Position numbers and translations under genes: made by a program. 38,507 bases of DNA from Chloroflexota bacterium (GTDB lineage Bacteria > Chloroflexota > Dormibacteria > Dormibacterales > Dormibacteraceae): NCBI GenBank assembly GCA_005880945.1, contig VBIU01000054.1, positions 1-38,507 of the forward strand, given 5' to 3'. Each line of letters begins with the position of its first letter. Position 1 is the first letter of the stretch. Positions 17,847-26,759 of the stretch are shown here, piece by piece. Under the pieces are notes generated by a model, which was not told the origin of the DNA, searched no databases, and worked only from the letters and a program-made list of their open reading frames with translations.

Positions 17847-18764
17847 TCACGGCGCCAGTAGCAGCTTGCCCACGGTCTGGCGCGAGCCCAACATCTCGAG
17901 CGCCTGAGCCGCTTCCGCAAGCGGGAAGGTCCGTCCGATCGGAGGCGCCACCCGGCCCGATCGCAACAGGTTTAGGGCTTGTGTTGCGAGGTCGGCGGTG
18001 CGAACGGCATCGGACGCGCGGAGCATTCCGAGCGAGAAAGGCAGTATTCCGATGTTGCGGCGCCGGAGCGCATCGAAGGAAGGAATCTCGGGCACCTGGC
18101 CGGAAGAAGCCCCGAACAACACCATCCGGCCCAGCGGCCGCACTGAGGATAGGGCGCTCTGGAACACCTTCCCGCCGACCCCGTCCATGACGATGTCGAC
18201 AGGCGGAACCGGGTCGTCGTATCCGATTGCCTCGTCGGCGCCTTGCCGCAGCGCGAACTCGCGCTTCTCGGGGGTGGATGCCATGCCCACGACATGGCCG
18301 GCGCCAAGCGCCTTCGCGACCTGGACGGACGTGGAGCCCAGCCCGCCCGCGGCGGCGGTGACCAGCACCGTTTCGCCGGGTCGCAACCTCGCCATCTCCG
18401 ACAGGCCGAAAAAAGCAGTGACGGTGACCAGCGGCCAGCCCCCGGCCAGCTCCAGGTCCAGCTCCGTTGCATCGAAGACGAACCTGCTGTCGGCCACCAC
18501 CTTCGCCGCGAAACCGCCGGTCGTGAGGAGCGCTATGACAGGCCTGCCGCTCCCGCCCTCGACGCCCGAAACCTCGAGGCCCGGGGTGAAGGGTGGAGGC
18601 GGGGCCGCCGCATAGCGGCCGCGGAGCGAGAGCAGGTCAGCGAAATTGACACCGGCTCGAACGACGTCGATCACGACCTCGCCGGCTCCCCCCACTGGAT
18701 CCTCCACCTCCCGCAACTCCAGGACTTCCGGCCCGCCCAGGCGAGCCGCCACGATCGCTTTCAT
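17847..18764 (-). CDS. Zinc-independent MDR-family oxidoreductase (quinone reductase-like)
   Basis: A 305-residue medium-chain dehydrogenase/reductase of the NADPH:quinone reductase group. The N-terminal GroES-like domain starts MKAIVAARLGGPEVLELREV and includes VIDVVRAGVNFADLLSLRGRY. The nucleotide-binding motif is AAAGGLGSTSVQVAKALGA. No structural zinc cysteines are present. The methionine at 18764 is chosen because homology starts there. The open frame reaches 18848 but adds nonhomologous residues. It is convergent with lctP with 3 bp between stops and divergent from the MFS gene. It would reduce quinones or enones with NADPH, substrate unknown. Confidence 0.88.
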   Translation of the reverse strand: MKAIVAARLGGPEVLELREVEDPVGGAGEVVIDVVRAGVNFADLLSLRGRYAAAPPPPFTPGLEVSGVEGGSGRPVIALLTTGGFAAKVVADSRFVFDATELDLELAGGWPLVTVTAFFGLSEMARLRPGETVLVTAAAGGLGSTSVQVAKALGAGHVVGMASTPEKREFALRQGADEAIGYDDPVPPVDIVMDGVGGKVFQSALSSVRPLGRMVLFGASSGQVPEIPSFDALRRRNIGILPFSLGMLRASDAVRTADLATQALNLLRSGRVAPPIGRTFPLAEAAQALEMLGSRQTVGKLLLAP

Positions 18765-18894
18765 CTTGCGCAGCCAGAGTTGCCGTGAGATCGGGACCGC
18801 ATCCGACCCATATTCGCCGATCCAGGTGGGGTAAAAAGTGATAAACAATTGGGAGGGGCAGACCTTTCCGGGGTCACAAACAGGGGGTGAACCA

Positions 18895-20277
18895 ATGTCT
18901 GACTTGGTTGGCGGCCAAGAGCTTCAACGCGGGCAGGACATGCCACCGGAGGAGCGTCGAAAACAGATGCTGCGGGCCGTCGTGGCCAGCACAGTCGGCA
19001 CCTCGATCGAGTGGTACGACTATTTCCTGTACGGGACGATGGCCGCCCTCGTCTTTCCGAAGCTGTTCTTTCCCAAGGCGGATCCGCTTACAGGCACGCT
19101 TGACTCGTTCGGCATCTTCTTCATCGGCTTCGCAGCGCGTCCGGTAGGCGCCTGGATCTTCGGCACGTACGGCGATCGCATAGGCCGGAAAGCGGTTCTG
19201 ATAGCGACCCTCCTGCTCATGGGAATCGCGACGTTCCTCATCGGTTTAATGCCGACGACGTCGCAGATCGGCATATCCGCTGCGGTAATCCTTGTGGTCC
19301 TGCGCACCTGCCAAGGACTCGGCGTCGGCGGGGAGTGGGGCGGCTCGGTACTCATGTCGATGGAATGGGGCAGCGCCAAGCGCAAGGGCTTCCTGGCGAG
19401 CTGGCCTCAGTTCGGAGTCCCCGCGGGGCTGCTGACCTCGACGCTCGTGGTAGCCGCGACGAGTGCGGCAACCGGCTCCGGCTTCTTGGTCTGGGGCTGG
19501 AGGATTCCGTTCCTTCTCAGCATCGTGCTGGTCGCTGTCGGTCTCTACATTCGGCTGGGTGTCATGGAAACCCCGATCTTCCGTCAGATCGTGGACAAGA
19601 AGCGTGTCGAGGCGCGGCCCATGACGGAGGTGGTCAAGCGCAACTGGCGGGAGATCATCCTCAGCGCCCTCATTCGATTGCCGGAGCAGGCGCCTTTCTA
19701 CCTGTTCACGGTTTTCGTCTACACGTATGGCACGACGGCGCTCAAATTCCAGCGTGGGTTCCTGGTCAATGCGGTGAGCGTCGCCGCCCTCATCTCGTTC
19801 GTCACCATTCCGCTGGCGGGCCACCTGTCCGACCGGATCGGACGCTTGACCATGTACCGGATCGGCATCGCCGTCATGGCGGTCTGGGGCTTTGTCTACT
19901 TCGGCCTGTACAGCACAGCCATACCCGCGCTCGTTTTCATCACGATCATGCTGTCCCTGATCCCGCACGACCTGCAGTACGGCCCTCAGGCGGCCTTGAT
20001 CGCGGAGAGCTTCACCGGCCGGCTGCGCTACAGCGGCGCGTCGCTCGGGTACCAGCTTGCATCGGTGATCGCGGGAGGCCCCGCGCCATTGATCGCCACC
20101 TACCTGTTTGCCCAGACGAAGAACCCGTACGTCATCAGCGTGTACATCCTCGTCTGCTGCGTTGTGGGCTTTGCGGCCACCACGCTGCTCAAGGATCGCT
20201 CCAGCTACGACCACTCGCGGGAGTACGAGGAGCAGGAGATGCCAGCGCAAGCGGTCACTCGACGCGCCATGGGCTGA
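18895..20277 (+). CDS. MFS transporter, metabolite:H+ symporter (MHS) family
   Basis: A 460-residue 12-TM transporter. The N-terminus AVVASTVGTSIEWYDYFLYGTM is the hallmark of the MHS group (ProP, KgtP, ShiA), and the loop 2-3 motif GDRIGRKAV is intact. CQGLGVGGEWGGSVL (TM4) and the repeated GHLSDRIGRLTMYR in the second half also fit. It would import organic acids, betaines or aromatic acids with protons. GGGGGTGA precedes the ATG at 18895, and an in-frame ATG-like extension to 18838 has no support. The gene is monocistronic and followed by a terminator at 20298. Confidence 0.9.
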   Translation: MSDLVGGQELQRGQDMPPEERRKQMLRAVVASTVGTSIEWYDYFLYGTMAALVFPKLFFPKADPLTGTLDSFGIFFIGFAARPVGAWIFGTYGDRIGRKAVLIATLLLMGIATFLIGLMPTTSQIGISAAVILVVLRTCQGLGVGGEWGGSVLMSMEWGSAKRKGFLASWPQFGVPAGLLTSTLVVAATSAATGSGFLVWGWRIPFLLSIVLVAVGLYIRLGVMETPIFRQIVDKKRVEARPMTEVVKRNWREIILSALIRLPEQAPFYLFTVFVYTYGTTALKFQRGFLVNAVSVAALISFVTIPLAGHLSDRIGRLTMYRIGIAVMAVWGFVYFGLYSTAIPALVFITIMLSLIPHDLQYGPQAALIAESFTGRLRYSGASLGYQLASVIAGGPAPLIATYLFAQTKNPYVISVYILVCCVVGFAATTLLKDRSSYDHSREYEEQEMPAQAVTRRAMG

Positions 20278-20297
20278 TCGGTAGAACCGACTCATTG

Positions 20298-20330
20298 GAG
20301 GCGCTGCGCGGCGGCGCCTCTTTCTTTTTT
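20298..20330 (+). terminator. Rho-independent terminator after the MFS gene
   Basis: A 7-bp GC stem (GAGGCGC at 20298-20304 with GCGCCTC at 20314-20320) and a 9-nt loop are followed by TTTCTTTTTT. It begins about 21 nt after the MFS stop and lies between convergent genes. Confidence 0.85.
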
Positions 20331-20337
20331 CCTTGGC

Positions 20338-20754
20338 TCAGTCGATCTTGTCGGTCGCTTCGCCCATCGCGTCGTCGCCTTCGATGAGCGGATCCTCATC
20401 GCTTGCGGAGTAGCGATCGCGAACCTCGGCTCCGCCAGTTTCGGAGTCGCCGATGCCTTCCTCGGAATCCAGCTCAACGAGCTCCCCAGCCTGCCGGTCT
20501 TCTTCGAGCAGCTGCGCGTAGGACCGCTGCGCCTCGTCCAGCGTCGGGTACTCCCAGAACTCAGTGTTGGGCGGAACTTCGGCGCCCTCGGTCTCGTCCA
20601 GGCCGTGCTGGAACACATAGGCGCGGCCGCTGTCGGGATCCTGGATCAGGGAAACAAATCGTTCGCCGGTGAGCTCGGCGCGCTGTGCAGCCTGCCCACC
20701 GTTTTCCAGGTCGAACAAGCGACTTATCAGCTGTTCTTCGCTTTGTTCCTCCAT
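20338..20754 (-). CDS. Acidic hypothetical protein
   Basis: A 138-residue soluble protein beginning MEEQSEEQLISRLFDLENGG and rich in Glu and Asp, especially in the last 60 residues. I do not recognise a named family. The middle part (FVSLIQDPDSGRAYVFQHGL, then TEFWEYPTLDEAQRSYAQLL) looks like a small alpha/beta domain. The C-terminal tail, with repeated acidic stretches, is probably disordered. GAGAGGGC lies upstream of the ATG at 20754. It follows the FMN-binding protein gene by 11 nt, so the two are likely cotranscribed. Confidence 0.7.
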   Translation of the reverse strand: MEEQSEEQLISRLFDLENGGQAAQRAELTGERFVSLIQDPDSGRAYVFQHGLDETEGAEVPPNTEFWEYPTLDEAQRSYAQLLEEDRQAGELVELDSEEGIGDSETGGAEVRDRYSASDEDPLIEGDDAMGEATDKID

Positions 20755-20765
20755 GCCCTCTCTCC

Positions 20766-21386
20766 CTATATGTGTGGCTGGTCCGCCGCGGCCGGTTCTC
20801 GTGCGGGATCGCTCTCGGGCAGCACATCGCAGGCCCAATCCGAACGCTTCCAGTCCGGGACTGGCGGCCGCGAGGTCTTTCTCGGCACGAACCTGGAGCG
20901 CTCCACAAGCTGGTAGTGATGGATGTAACGCGGGCAGTTCGGGAACACTTCCCTGACCTTCACGCGGACGATGAATTGCGCGTACGGATACGCATCAATC
21001 AAATCGTCGTTTTCAACGACGCTCGCAGTGCCGTTGACCCGCACCCGGTTGCGCTTTTCGAAATCGATGAACAGCATTCCGACCTCGCCCGTGGCCAGCG
21101 CGTTGCCCATGGAGAGGTACATCCCATTGCCGTCGTAGTTCGGAAACGCCAGCGTCCGCTCATCGATCACGCGGACGAACCCGGGGTCGCCGCCCTTGTA
21201 CGAGCAGTTCGGCCGCCCCATGGGATCCACCGTCGCCAAAAAGAACATGTCGCGCCTGAGAATGAACTCGGCGTCGTCCTCGTCTATGAAGTCGTGGACG
21301 AGGCGCTCCTCGATCCTGTCGGCCAGGCGACGCGTGTCAAAACGGTCCTGCAGCCGGCGCTGCGCATCGTGGTAGAGCTCCGTCAT
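20766..21386 (-). CDS. Pyridoxamine 5'-phosphate oxidase-like FMN-binding split-barrel protein
   Basis: A 206-residue protein with the split-barrel core RRDMFFLATVDPMGRPNCSYKGGDPGFVRVIDE and the following FPNYDGNGMYLSMGNALATG and VGMLFIDFEKRNRVRVNGTA strands. These are standard for the PPOX-related family, which bind FMN or F420 and reduce various substrates. The first 45 residues are helical, and the tail (YIHHYQLVERSRFVP and after) is an extra segment seen in longer members. A true PdxH role is unlikely because the pyridoxal-phosphate pocket residues are not apparent. It leads a two-gene unit with the acidic protein. Confidence 0.85.
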   Translation of the reverse strand: MTELYHDAQRRLQDRFDTRRLADRIEERLVHDFIDEDDAEFILRRDMFFLATVDPMGRPNCSYKGGDPGFVRVIDERTLAFPNYDGNGMYLSMGNALATGEVGMLFIDFEKRNRVRVNGTASVVENDDLIDAYPYAQFIVRVKVREVFPNCPRYIHHYQLVERSRFVPRKTSRPPVPDWKRSDWACDVLPESDPAREPAAADQPHI

Positions 21387-21470
21387 GCCCGCAGTCTAGG
21401 CCGTGGTCAGCCGAGGCCGGCTGGTACGCCCTGGGAACCCGACTGGCGCGAGCGGTGTACAAGAGTCGAC

Positions 21471-21989
21471 GTGCGCTTCGTGGCCCTCGCTCCGCTGGTG
21501 GCGCTTGCCGCCGTGGGATGCACGCCCGGGCCGCCTTCAGCCCAGATCAGCCCGCTCACTGCGCCGCCGTCGACCGCCGCAACAGCGGTGGCAGGCGGGT
21601 GCGGGTCCACCCAGGTGTTCAAGGGCGGGGTGCCGGCGTGGCTCGACGCGGCCGGTGCGTACAACAACCCCGCGGGACTCCCTTACGTCGTCGCGAACCC
21701 ACCCATCGCGGCAGGATTTCTCTTCGGCGCTCCGCTCAGGGCGGGGCATCCAACCAACCCGGCGAACAAGATCCTCTGGGTGGTCGGCAAGCCGCGAGAG
21801 GGCGCTGAGCTCAGGATCATCGGGCATCCGCTGGAGGCATCGACGCCTGAGGTGCAGACTTCGGCTCCGGCGGGCTCGTCGCCCGGCGAGATCTATCCAT
21901 CGATCGTCGACGTGCCCCGGCCAGGCTGCTGGCGCTTCGACCTTTACTGGGCCGGCCACACCGCCGCGGCGGAGCTTCTGTACACCTAG
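21471..21989 (+). CDS. Small predicted lipoprotein
   Basis: A 172-residue exported protein. The N-terminus VRFVALAPLVALAAVGC (GTG start at 21471) is a short signal peptide with a lipobox-like AVGC, so Cys17 would be lipidated. A Pro/Thr/Ala-rich linker (about 18-45) leads to a compact domain with GCWRFDLYWAGHTAAAELLY at the end, which resembles a beta-sandwich. Pro/Gly-rich sequence elsewhere gives no clear family. Its stop overlaps the stop of the convergent membrane protein gene. Confidence 0.7.
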   Translation: MRFVALAPLVALAAVGCTPGPPSAQISPLTAPPSTAATAVAGGCGSTQVFKGGVPAWLDAAGAYNNPAGLPYVVANPPIAAGFLFGAPLRAGHPTNPANKILWVVGKPREGAELRIIGHPLEASTPEVQTSAPAGSSPGEIYPSIVDVPRPGCWRFDLYWAGHTAAAELLYT

Positions 21990-23002
21990 CCGTCGCTCGT
22001 CGGTGCGCGCCGCGACCAGAGAGTGCCCCCGACCCGGACGTTGCGGAAGACCTCCTCGCTCACCATGAACCCGGCAAATATCAAGAGCACACCAAGGAGC
22101 TCTCCGAGGAAGAACGACCAGGTCACGCCGAAGCGGTTGAGGCCACTCGTGACGCCGGGTATGAACGCGCCGGCGGCGATCAGGATGGTCGCCGGCACGC
22201 GCGAGTTGAGCCTGCCTTTGAACAGGGCGTCGATGGCTGCCGGCAGCGAGGCCACGAAGTTGACCGCCACCGCCGCGGCGCCGTACAGCTGGGCGAACAC
22301 CGGGGTCCTGACCTTGGCGCGCAGCACCTTGCGCTTGGGCATGTAGACATACGCCGAGAAGAGCGCACCGAAGACCAGGCACAGCGCACCAGCGACGTTG
22401 AATCCAGGCGTCAGCACGCGCAGGTAGTTGGGGAACGCAGAGCCGACCGGGACATGCGTGCTCGGGTCGACGGCCCAGCCTGGGGATGCCACACCTGCTG
22501 TCAACGTCAGATAGGCAACCGCAACCGAGCAGATGACCAGAACGCTCATCGCGATGTGGGCGGCCATGGTGCGGCGCACGGCCGTGGCGACGATGATGGC
22601 GATGCCTCCGAGCAACGCGATGGCGAAGGCAACGGTCCCAGCGCCGGCCGATCCGGGATACTTCGCGGTCACGGCCAGCGACAGCGCGCCCCCGATCATG
22701 AAAGTGACTCCGGCGAAATAGCCGAACCGGGTCTTCGAGAGCAAGTAGATCGTGCCCGCGCCCAGATAGGCGGCGACGAAGAAGGCGCCCACCAGGTACC
22801 ACGCCTTGTACAGCGGTTCGCTCCAACCGAAGGCGCTGCCGGCAAACTCGCACCCGGCGCTGATGCCATACCAGAGAAGGCCGATCCCCCAGACGAGCTG
22901 GAACGGCTGGCGTCGCTGCCACCACTGATCCAACACCATCGCAGCGAAAACAAGGCTCAGCACCGAGGAGCCCAATGGCAGCACGACGTTGAGCGTGTTC
23001 AA
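21986..23002 (-). CDS. Multi-pass membrane protein of unknown function, coupled to a MerR-like regulator
   Basis: A 338-residue integral membrane protein with about 9-10 hydrophobic segments, beginning MNTLNVVLPLGSSVLSLVFA. It has no clear named family. The short polar loops carry MVLDQWWQRRQP after TM1 and YVYMPKRKVLRAKVRT before the C-terminal half. The likely start is a TTG at 23002 that overlaps the stop of the upstream regulator gene (TTGA), with AAGGGGG and GGAG just before it. An open frame reaches 23239 but has no homology-like or hydrophobic content there. Coupling suggests it is controlled by, or works with, the regulator. Confidence 0.72.
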   Translation of the reverse strand: MNTLNVVLPLGSSVLSLVFAAMVLDQWWQRRQPFQLVWGIGLLWYGISAGCEFAGSAFGWSEPLYKAWYLVGAFFVAAYLGAGTIYLLSKTRFGYFAGVTFMIGGALSLAVTAKYPGSAGAGTVAFAIALLGGIAIIVATAVRRTMAAHIAMSVLVICSVAVAYLTLTAGVASPGWAVDPSTHVPVGSAFPNYLRVLTPGFNVAGALCLVFGALFSAYVYMPKRKVLRAKVRTPVFAQLYGAAAVAVNFVASLPAAIDALFKGRLNSRVPATILIAAGAFIPGVTSGLNRFGVTWSFFLGELLGVLLIFAGFMVSEEVFRNVRVGGTLWSRRAPTSDG

Positions 23003-23607
23003 GCTCCAACCCCCTTGAACGATTCCACCATCGCCACTCGCACTTCGTTCAGGAACCACCCGACATTTCGCTCGAAGTCGGCCGACCCGCCGGCCTGGAC
23101 CGCCGACATCTGCTTTGTGCTCGAGTGGACGACGCCTTCGAAAAGATGGAACGCTCGCATCGCGTCGCCCAGGGAGAGCCCCACGTCGTGCGCCAGCCGC
23201 GCGTACCGTTCGCCCAGGCCCCGAACGTCGCCCGACCAATCCTTGTCGGTGTCACCCAGGTAGGCGACCAGCAGCCGCATCAGGTCGTGACCGAGCTCTC
23301 GCTGCCGTGCCTTGGCGGCGTCGTCGAATCGCGAGTACCACGGCTCCGTCTCCAGCTGGCCGTCGGTGGTGGCGAGGCGAGCCTGTCCGACGAGGGCGCT
23401 CATGAACAGCGCCAGCTCGGGCGCCGCCTCGCCGGCCAGGGCGTCGACGTCCTCCAGGCTGAAGCGGCGGTGGCCTCCGGGCGTTCGAAATGTCCGGATC
23501 CGGCCTCGGTCCGCCCACTCGCGGAGCGTTGCCGGATGCACGTTGAGCTTTCGTGCCGCCTCGTTGAGGCTCAGCCAGCCGGTTTCAGCCGATGCGGCAG
23601 GGGGCAC
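22999..23607 (-). CDS. MerR/excisionase-type HTH regulator with helical sensor domain
   Basis: A 202-residue protein. Residues 10-60 form a winged-helix DNA-binding domain of the MerR/BldC type: SLNEAARKLNVHPATLREWADRG followed by the wing IRTFRTPGGHRRFSLEDVDAL. The rest (about 65-200) is all-helical and lacks the MerR dimer coiled coil. Its LGHDLMRLLVAYLG and AFHLFEGVVHSS segments resemble helical sensor domains such as RsbRD_N, but I am not certain. The GTG at 23607 starts near the first homology. The gene overlaps the membrane protein gene by 4 nt, so it probably regulates that unit or itself. Confidence 0.8.
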   Translation of the reverse strand: MPPAASAETGWLSLNEAARKLNVHPATLREWADRGRIRTFRTPGGHRRFSLEDVDALAGEAAPELALFMSALVGQARLATTDGQLETEPWYSRFDDAAKARQRELGHDLMRLLVAYLGDTDKDWSGDVRGLGERYARLAHDVGLSLGDAMRAFHLFEGVVHSSTKQMSAVQAGGSADFERNVGWFLNEVRVAMVESFKGVGA

Positions 23608-23663
23608 CGCAGTAGTGTAGGGAATCTAGGAACTTGGGCGCAATTCAGCAGCTTTCTATAGAT

Positions 23664-24167
23664 TCACAGCGCGAAAAAGGCTGTCTCGCTCTCTCCCTGG
23701 AGGCGAATATCGAACCGCAGCACCTGACCGTCCGGCCGCGCGATCAGGGTCGCACGGAGGTTGGGGTCCAGCAGCTCCAGGACAGGGTCCGTGCTGTTCG
23801 CCTCGCTCTCGTCTGGGAAGTAGAGGAACGTTTCGAGGTGGCGAAGGAGACCGCGGGCAAACACAGTCACATTCATGTGCGGCGCTCGCACACGCCCATC
23901 GAGGAGGCGTAACGCTGCCGGCTTGGCCAGGTTGAAATGGAACGCACCCTCGACATCCGTGCGGCATCGCGCGAACTGCGACGCGTGCCAAACCTCGACA
24001 AGGGAGTCCGGGACGGGCTCGCCCGCGCCATCGAGCACCTGTCCCTCGATGCGAAGCGTTCCCGTTCCGTCCGGCCTCACCGCGTCGACGTCGCCGGTGA
24101 AGGGCAATGCGAACCCGAAGAAGGGCCCGACGGTCTGCGACGGTGTTGGCCTCGGGCGCTCGCTCAT
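23664..24167 (-). CDS. pcaG: Protocatechuate 3,4-dioxygenase alpha subunit
   Basis: A 167-residue intradiol dioxygenase alpha chain, beginning MSERPRPTPSQTVGPFFGFA, the typical actinobacterial-style PcaG start, and ending LRFDIRLQGESETAFFAL. The beta-sandwich with LVEVWHASQF and the HMNVTVFARGLLRH strand is intact. It is non-catalytic and pairs with PcaH to open protocatechuate to 3-carboxy-cis,cis-muconate. It follows pcaH by 5 bp and is the last gene of the minus-strand aromatic operon. The ATG at 24167 sits at the first conserved residues. Confidence 0.9.
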   Translation of the reverse strand: MSERPRPTPSQTVGPFFGFALPFTGDVDAVRPDGTGTLRIEGQVLDGAGEPVPDSLVEVWHASQFARCRTDVEGAFHFNLAKPAALRLLDGRVRAPHMNVTVFARGLLRHLETFLYFPDESEANSTDPVLELLDPNLRATLIARPDGQVLRFDIRLQGESETAFFAL

Positions 24168-24172
24168 CGAGG

Positions 24173-24865
24173 TCAGCGTTCCAACGGCGTTGCGCGCCGG
24201 CCCCTGATCACGATGTCCCAGCGATACGCCAGCGCCCACCCCGGGGTGGTGGAGGCGATGTCGAACGACGCCACGAGCAGCTGACGGCCCCGGGCATCGG
24301 GGATCGAGTTGAGAATTGGGTCGAGCCGCATCAACGGATCGCCAGGGAAGTACATCTGAGTAACCAGGCGGCCGCTGAGCTGTGGGCCGAACAGCGAGAA
24401 ATGCACGTGCGCGGGCCGCCACGCGTTCTCGTGGTTCTGCCATGGATACGCTCCCGGTTTGATGGTGACGAACCGGTAGCGTCCGTCGGAGTCAGTGCGG
24501 CATCGGCCCGCCCCTGTGAAGTTCGGGTCGAGCGGCGCGAGATGATCATCCGCGGGGTCTGCGTACCTGCCTGCCGCGTTCGCCTGCCACACCTCGACCA
24601 GCGTGTCCCGGACCGGGGCGCCGTCCTCGTCCACCACGCGGCCCGCCAGGATGATCCGCTCCCCCAATGGCTCTCCCTTGTGCTGGCGTGTCAGGTCGGC
24701 ATCGTCCGGGCTCACCGGGATCCGCCCAAAGGCGGGCCCGGGACCGCGGTGGAACCACTCCTCGGGAAGCCGCACCAGCGGGCGGTGCGGCGCCCGCAGC
24801 ACCGTCGAACGGTACTCCGGAAAAAGGTATGGAGGCTCGAAGTCGACGACCTCTGCCGGGCTCAC
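24173..24865 (-). CDS. pcaH: Protocatechuate 3,4-dioxygenase beta subunit
   Basis: A 230-residue beta (catalytic) subunit. The Fe(III) ligands are visible: a Tyr in AAGRYADPADDH, a second Tyr in KPGAYPWQNHEN, and the two His of RPAHVHFSLFG. The N-terminal region HRPLVRLPEEWFHRGPGPAFGR matches PcaH. It cleaves protocatechuate between the hydroxyls, the entry to the beta-ketoadipate pathway. The GTG at 24865 overlaps the livM stop by 4 nt. pcaG is immediately downstream. Other pca genes are absent, so the later steps are encoded elsewhere. Confidence 0.94.
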   Translation of the reverse strand: MSPAEVVDFEPPYLFPEYRSTVLRAPHRPLVRLPEEWFHRGPGPAFGRIPVSPDDADLTRQHKGEPLGERIILAGRVVDEDGAPVRDTLVEVWQANAAGRYADPADDHLAPLDPNFTGAGRCRTDSDGRYRFVTIKPGAYPWQNHENAWRPAHVHFSLFGPQLSGRLVTQMYFPGDPLMRLDPILNSIPDARGRQLLVASFDIASTTPGWALAYRWDIVIRGRRATPLER

Positions 24866-25893
24866 GATTTCACCTTAACGGTGCCTCGGGCCGGGTGTAG
24901 GAAGTATCCGACCGGGAACAAGCGGAGGTCGAACCTGTCGCTGATGAGTCCCCAAATGCCTCGTGGAACCCACATTGCCATCAACACCGCGACCGAACCG
25001 AGGATGATCAGATACCACGCGCCGCGGTCTGCGAGGGTCTGCTGGAGCATGTAGAAGATCACCGTGCCAACGATCGGGCCTTCAATCGAGCCCAGCCCAC
25101 CGATCAGCGCAACGAAGATCATGTACGCGGACCACTGCACGCTGAAAACCGAGGTGGGCTGGACGAACAGCTGGCTGATGATCAGAACGCCGCCGGCCGC
25201 GCCTGCGCCTGCGGCGGCCACGAAATACACGATCCCCTTGGCCAGAGCCACGCGCACACCAACGCTCCGCGCACCGATCTCGTTGTCGCGAATCGCCGTC
25301 AGGTCGAGCCCGACGCGGCTGCGAAGCAGGAGGTAGGTGCCCAGCAACGTCGCCACGGCGACAGCCAGCGCCGCCCAGTATGTGTAGGCCTGGCGGAGCG
25401 CTGGATCGAGGTCGGACAAGCCCCGCAGAGTGGCGCCTGTCCCACCGCCCAGCGAGTCGGATCTCAGGACGGCCAGCAGGACCGCCTCGGCCACGACCCA
25501 GGTGGCGATCGCGAAGTACTCACGGCGAAGCCGCAGCAGCAGGAACGAGGCGGGCACCGCGACAAGGCCGCTGACCAGCGCAGCCACGGGGATGGCGAGG
25601 AACGGTGAGAGCCCGTTGTCGGCGAGCACGAACACCGCGTATGCGCCGATACCGATGTAAGCCTGCTGGCCGACCGAGATCAGCCCTGCGTACCCGGCCA
25701 GGAGGTTCCACAACGTAGCCAGCGAGAGAAGGATGAAGAGGTTGACAAGCACGCCGGTGACGTTGGCGTAGACGAGGTAGGGAAGGGAGGCGAGGACCGC
25801 GACGGCGACGGCGCCGGCGACCGCGTTCCATCTCGCTGAGCGCCGTGAGCGGGTGACACGTTGAGGCGTGGCTGAAGGCGCCGACTCGATCAT
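24862..25893 (-). CDS. livM: Branched-chain-type ABC transporter permease LivM
   Basis: A 343-residue permease with about 9-10 transmembrane segments. The family blocks LATLWNLLAGYAGLISVGQQAYIG and ALIGGLGSIEGPIVGTVIFY, plus RDNEIGARSVGVRVALAKG, are clear. The last is the EAA-like coupling loop. The ATG overlaps the livH stop by 4 nt (ATGA). The final residues are joined to pcaH by GTGA. The transporter is probably for an aromatic acid or amino acid, given the operon. Confidence 0.92.
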   Translation of the reverse strand: MIESAPSATPQRVTRSRRSARWNAVAGAVAVAVLASLPYLVYANVTGVLVNLFILLSLATLWNLLAGYAGLISVGQQAYIGIGAYAVFVLADNGLSPFLAIPVAALVSGLVAVPASFLLLRLRREYFAIATWVVAEAVLLAVLRSDSLGGGTGATLRGLSDLDPALRQAYTYWAALAVAVATLLGTYLLLRSRVGLDLTAIRDNEIGARSVGVRVALAKGIVYFVAAAGAGAAGGVLIISQLFVQPTSVFSVQWSAYMIFVALIGGLGSIEGPIVGTVIFYMLQQTLADRGAWYLIILGSVAVLMAMWVPRGIWGLISDRFDLRLFPVGYFLHPARGTVKVKS

Positions 25894-26756
25894 GCAAGCC
25901 GCGCCGGGATCAGGCCGTTCGGTCTCAGCGCCAGCAGAACCAGGAAGACGAGGTGCCCGGCGAGAACGCCGAAGCTCGAGTCGACCTGCGCACCGAGGAC
26001 CTGCGCTACGCCAAGGATCATCCCGCCGAGGAGGGTTCCCCAGAGGGATCCGACTCCGCCGATAACCACCGCCTCGAACGCGAATATGAGCCGCTGCGGC
26101 CCGGCCGCGGGGTCAAAGGACGAGTACATGCCGAATGCCACACCGGCGAGGGCCACCGTCGCGAAAGCGATCGCCGCCGCGATCCCGTAAACATGTCGCA
26201 CGTTGACGCCGACAATGCTCGCTGCCTCGAGGTCGTCCGCGGCCGCCCGCACCTGGCGCCCGAGGCGGGCTCGTGACAGGAACAGCTGCAGACTGCTGAG
26301 CACAACCACCGCGACCGAGAAGACGATGACCGACTCGTAGGCGATCGAGAGCTGGCTGTTGACCTGGAAGGACGCTGACGCGAGCCACCCGGTAGGCAGC
26401 GAGCGGCTGTTCGCCGACACGCCTTCGAGCAGCACGTTCTGGATGACGATGGATAGGCCAAAAGTCACCAGCAGGGTCGTGAGAGGGCTGACGTCCAGGC
26501 TCCGCTGGATCACGAACCGCTGCACCGCGTAGCCAACCACGCCGAACAGCGGCGCCACGACAAGCGCCGACCACAGGACCGGTACGTGCAGTCCCGTGAT
26601 CACGGCCAGAGCCAGGTACGCGGCGAGCACCGCCAGGTCGCCGTGGGCGAGGTTCACCACGCGCATGACCCCGAACATCAGTGATAGGCCGCACGCGAAA
26701 AGGGCGTAAAGGCCGCCGAGAAGGATTCCCTGGACTATCGCGTTGACCCAGACCAA
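25890..26756 (-). CDS. livH: Branched-chain-type ABC transporter permease LivH
   Basis: A 288-residue permease with about 8 transmembrane segments. It starts MVWVNAIVQGILLGGLYALF and contains the LivH signature ACGLSLMFGVMRVVNLAHGD and the RAAADDLEAASIVGVNVRHVY coupling loop, with AVVIGGVGSLWGTLLGGMIL near the end. It starts 3 bp after the livF stop and overlaps livM by 4 nt. Confidence 0.93.
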   Translation of the reverse strand: MVWVNAIVQGILLGGLYALFACGLSLMFGVMRVVNLAHGDLAVLAAYLALAVITGLHVPVLWSALVVAPLFGVVGYAVQRFVIQRSLDVSPLTTLLVTFGLSIVIQNVLLEGVSANSRSLPTGWLASASFQVNSQLSIAYESVIVFSVAVVVLSSLQLFLSRARLGRQVRAAADDLEAASIVGVNVRHVYGIAAAIAFATVALAGVAFGMYSSFDPAAGPQRLIFAFEAVVIGGVGSLWGTLLGGMILGVAQVLGAQVDSSFGVLAGHLVFLVLLALRPNGLIPARLA

Positions 26757-26759
26757 GCG

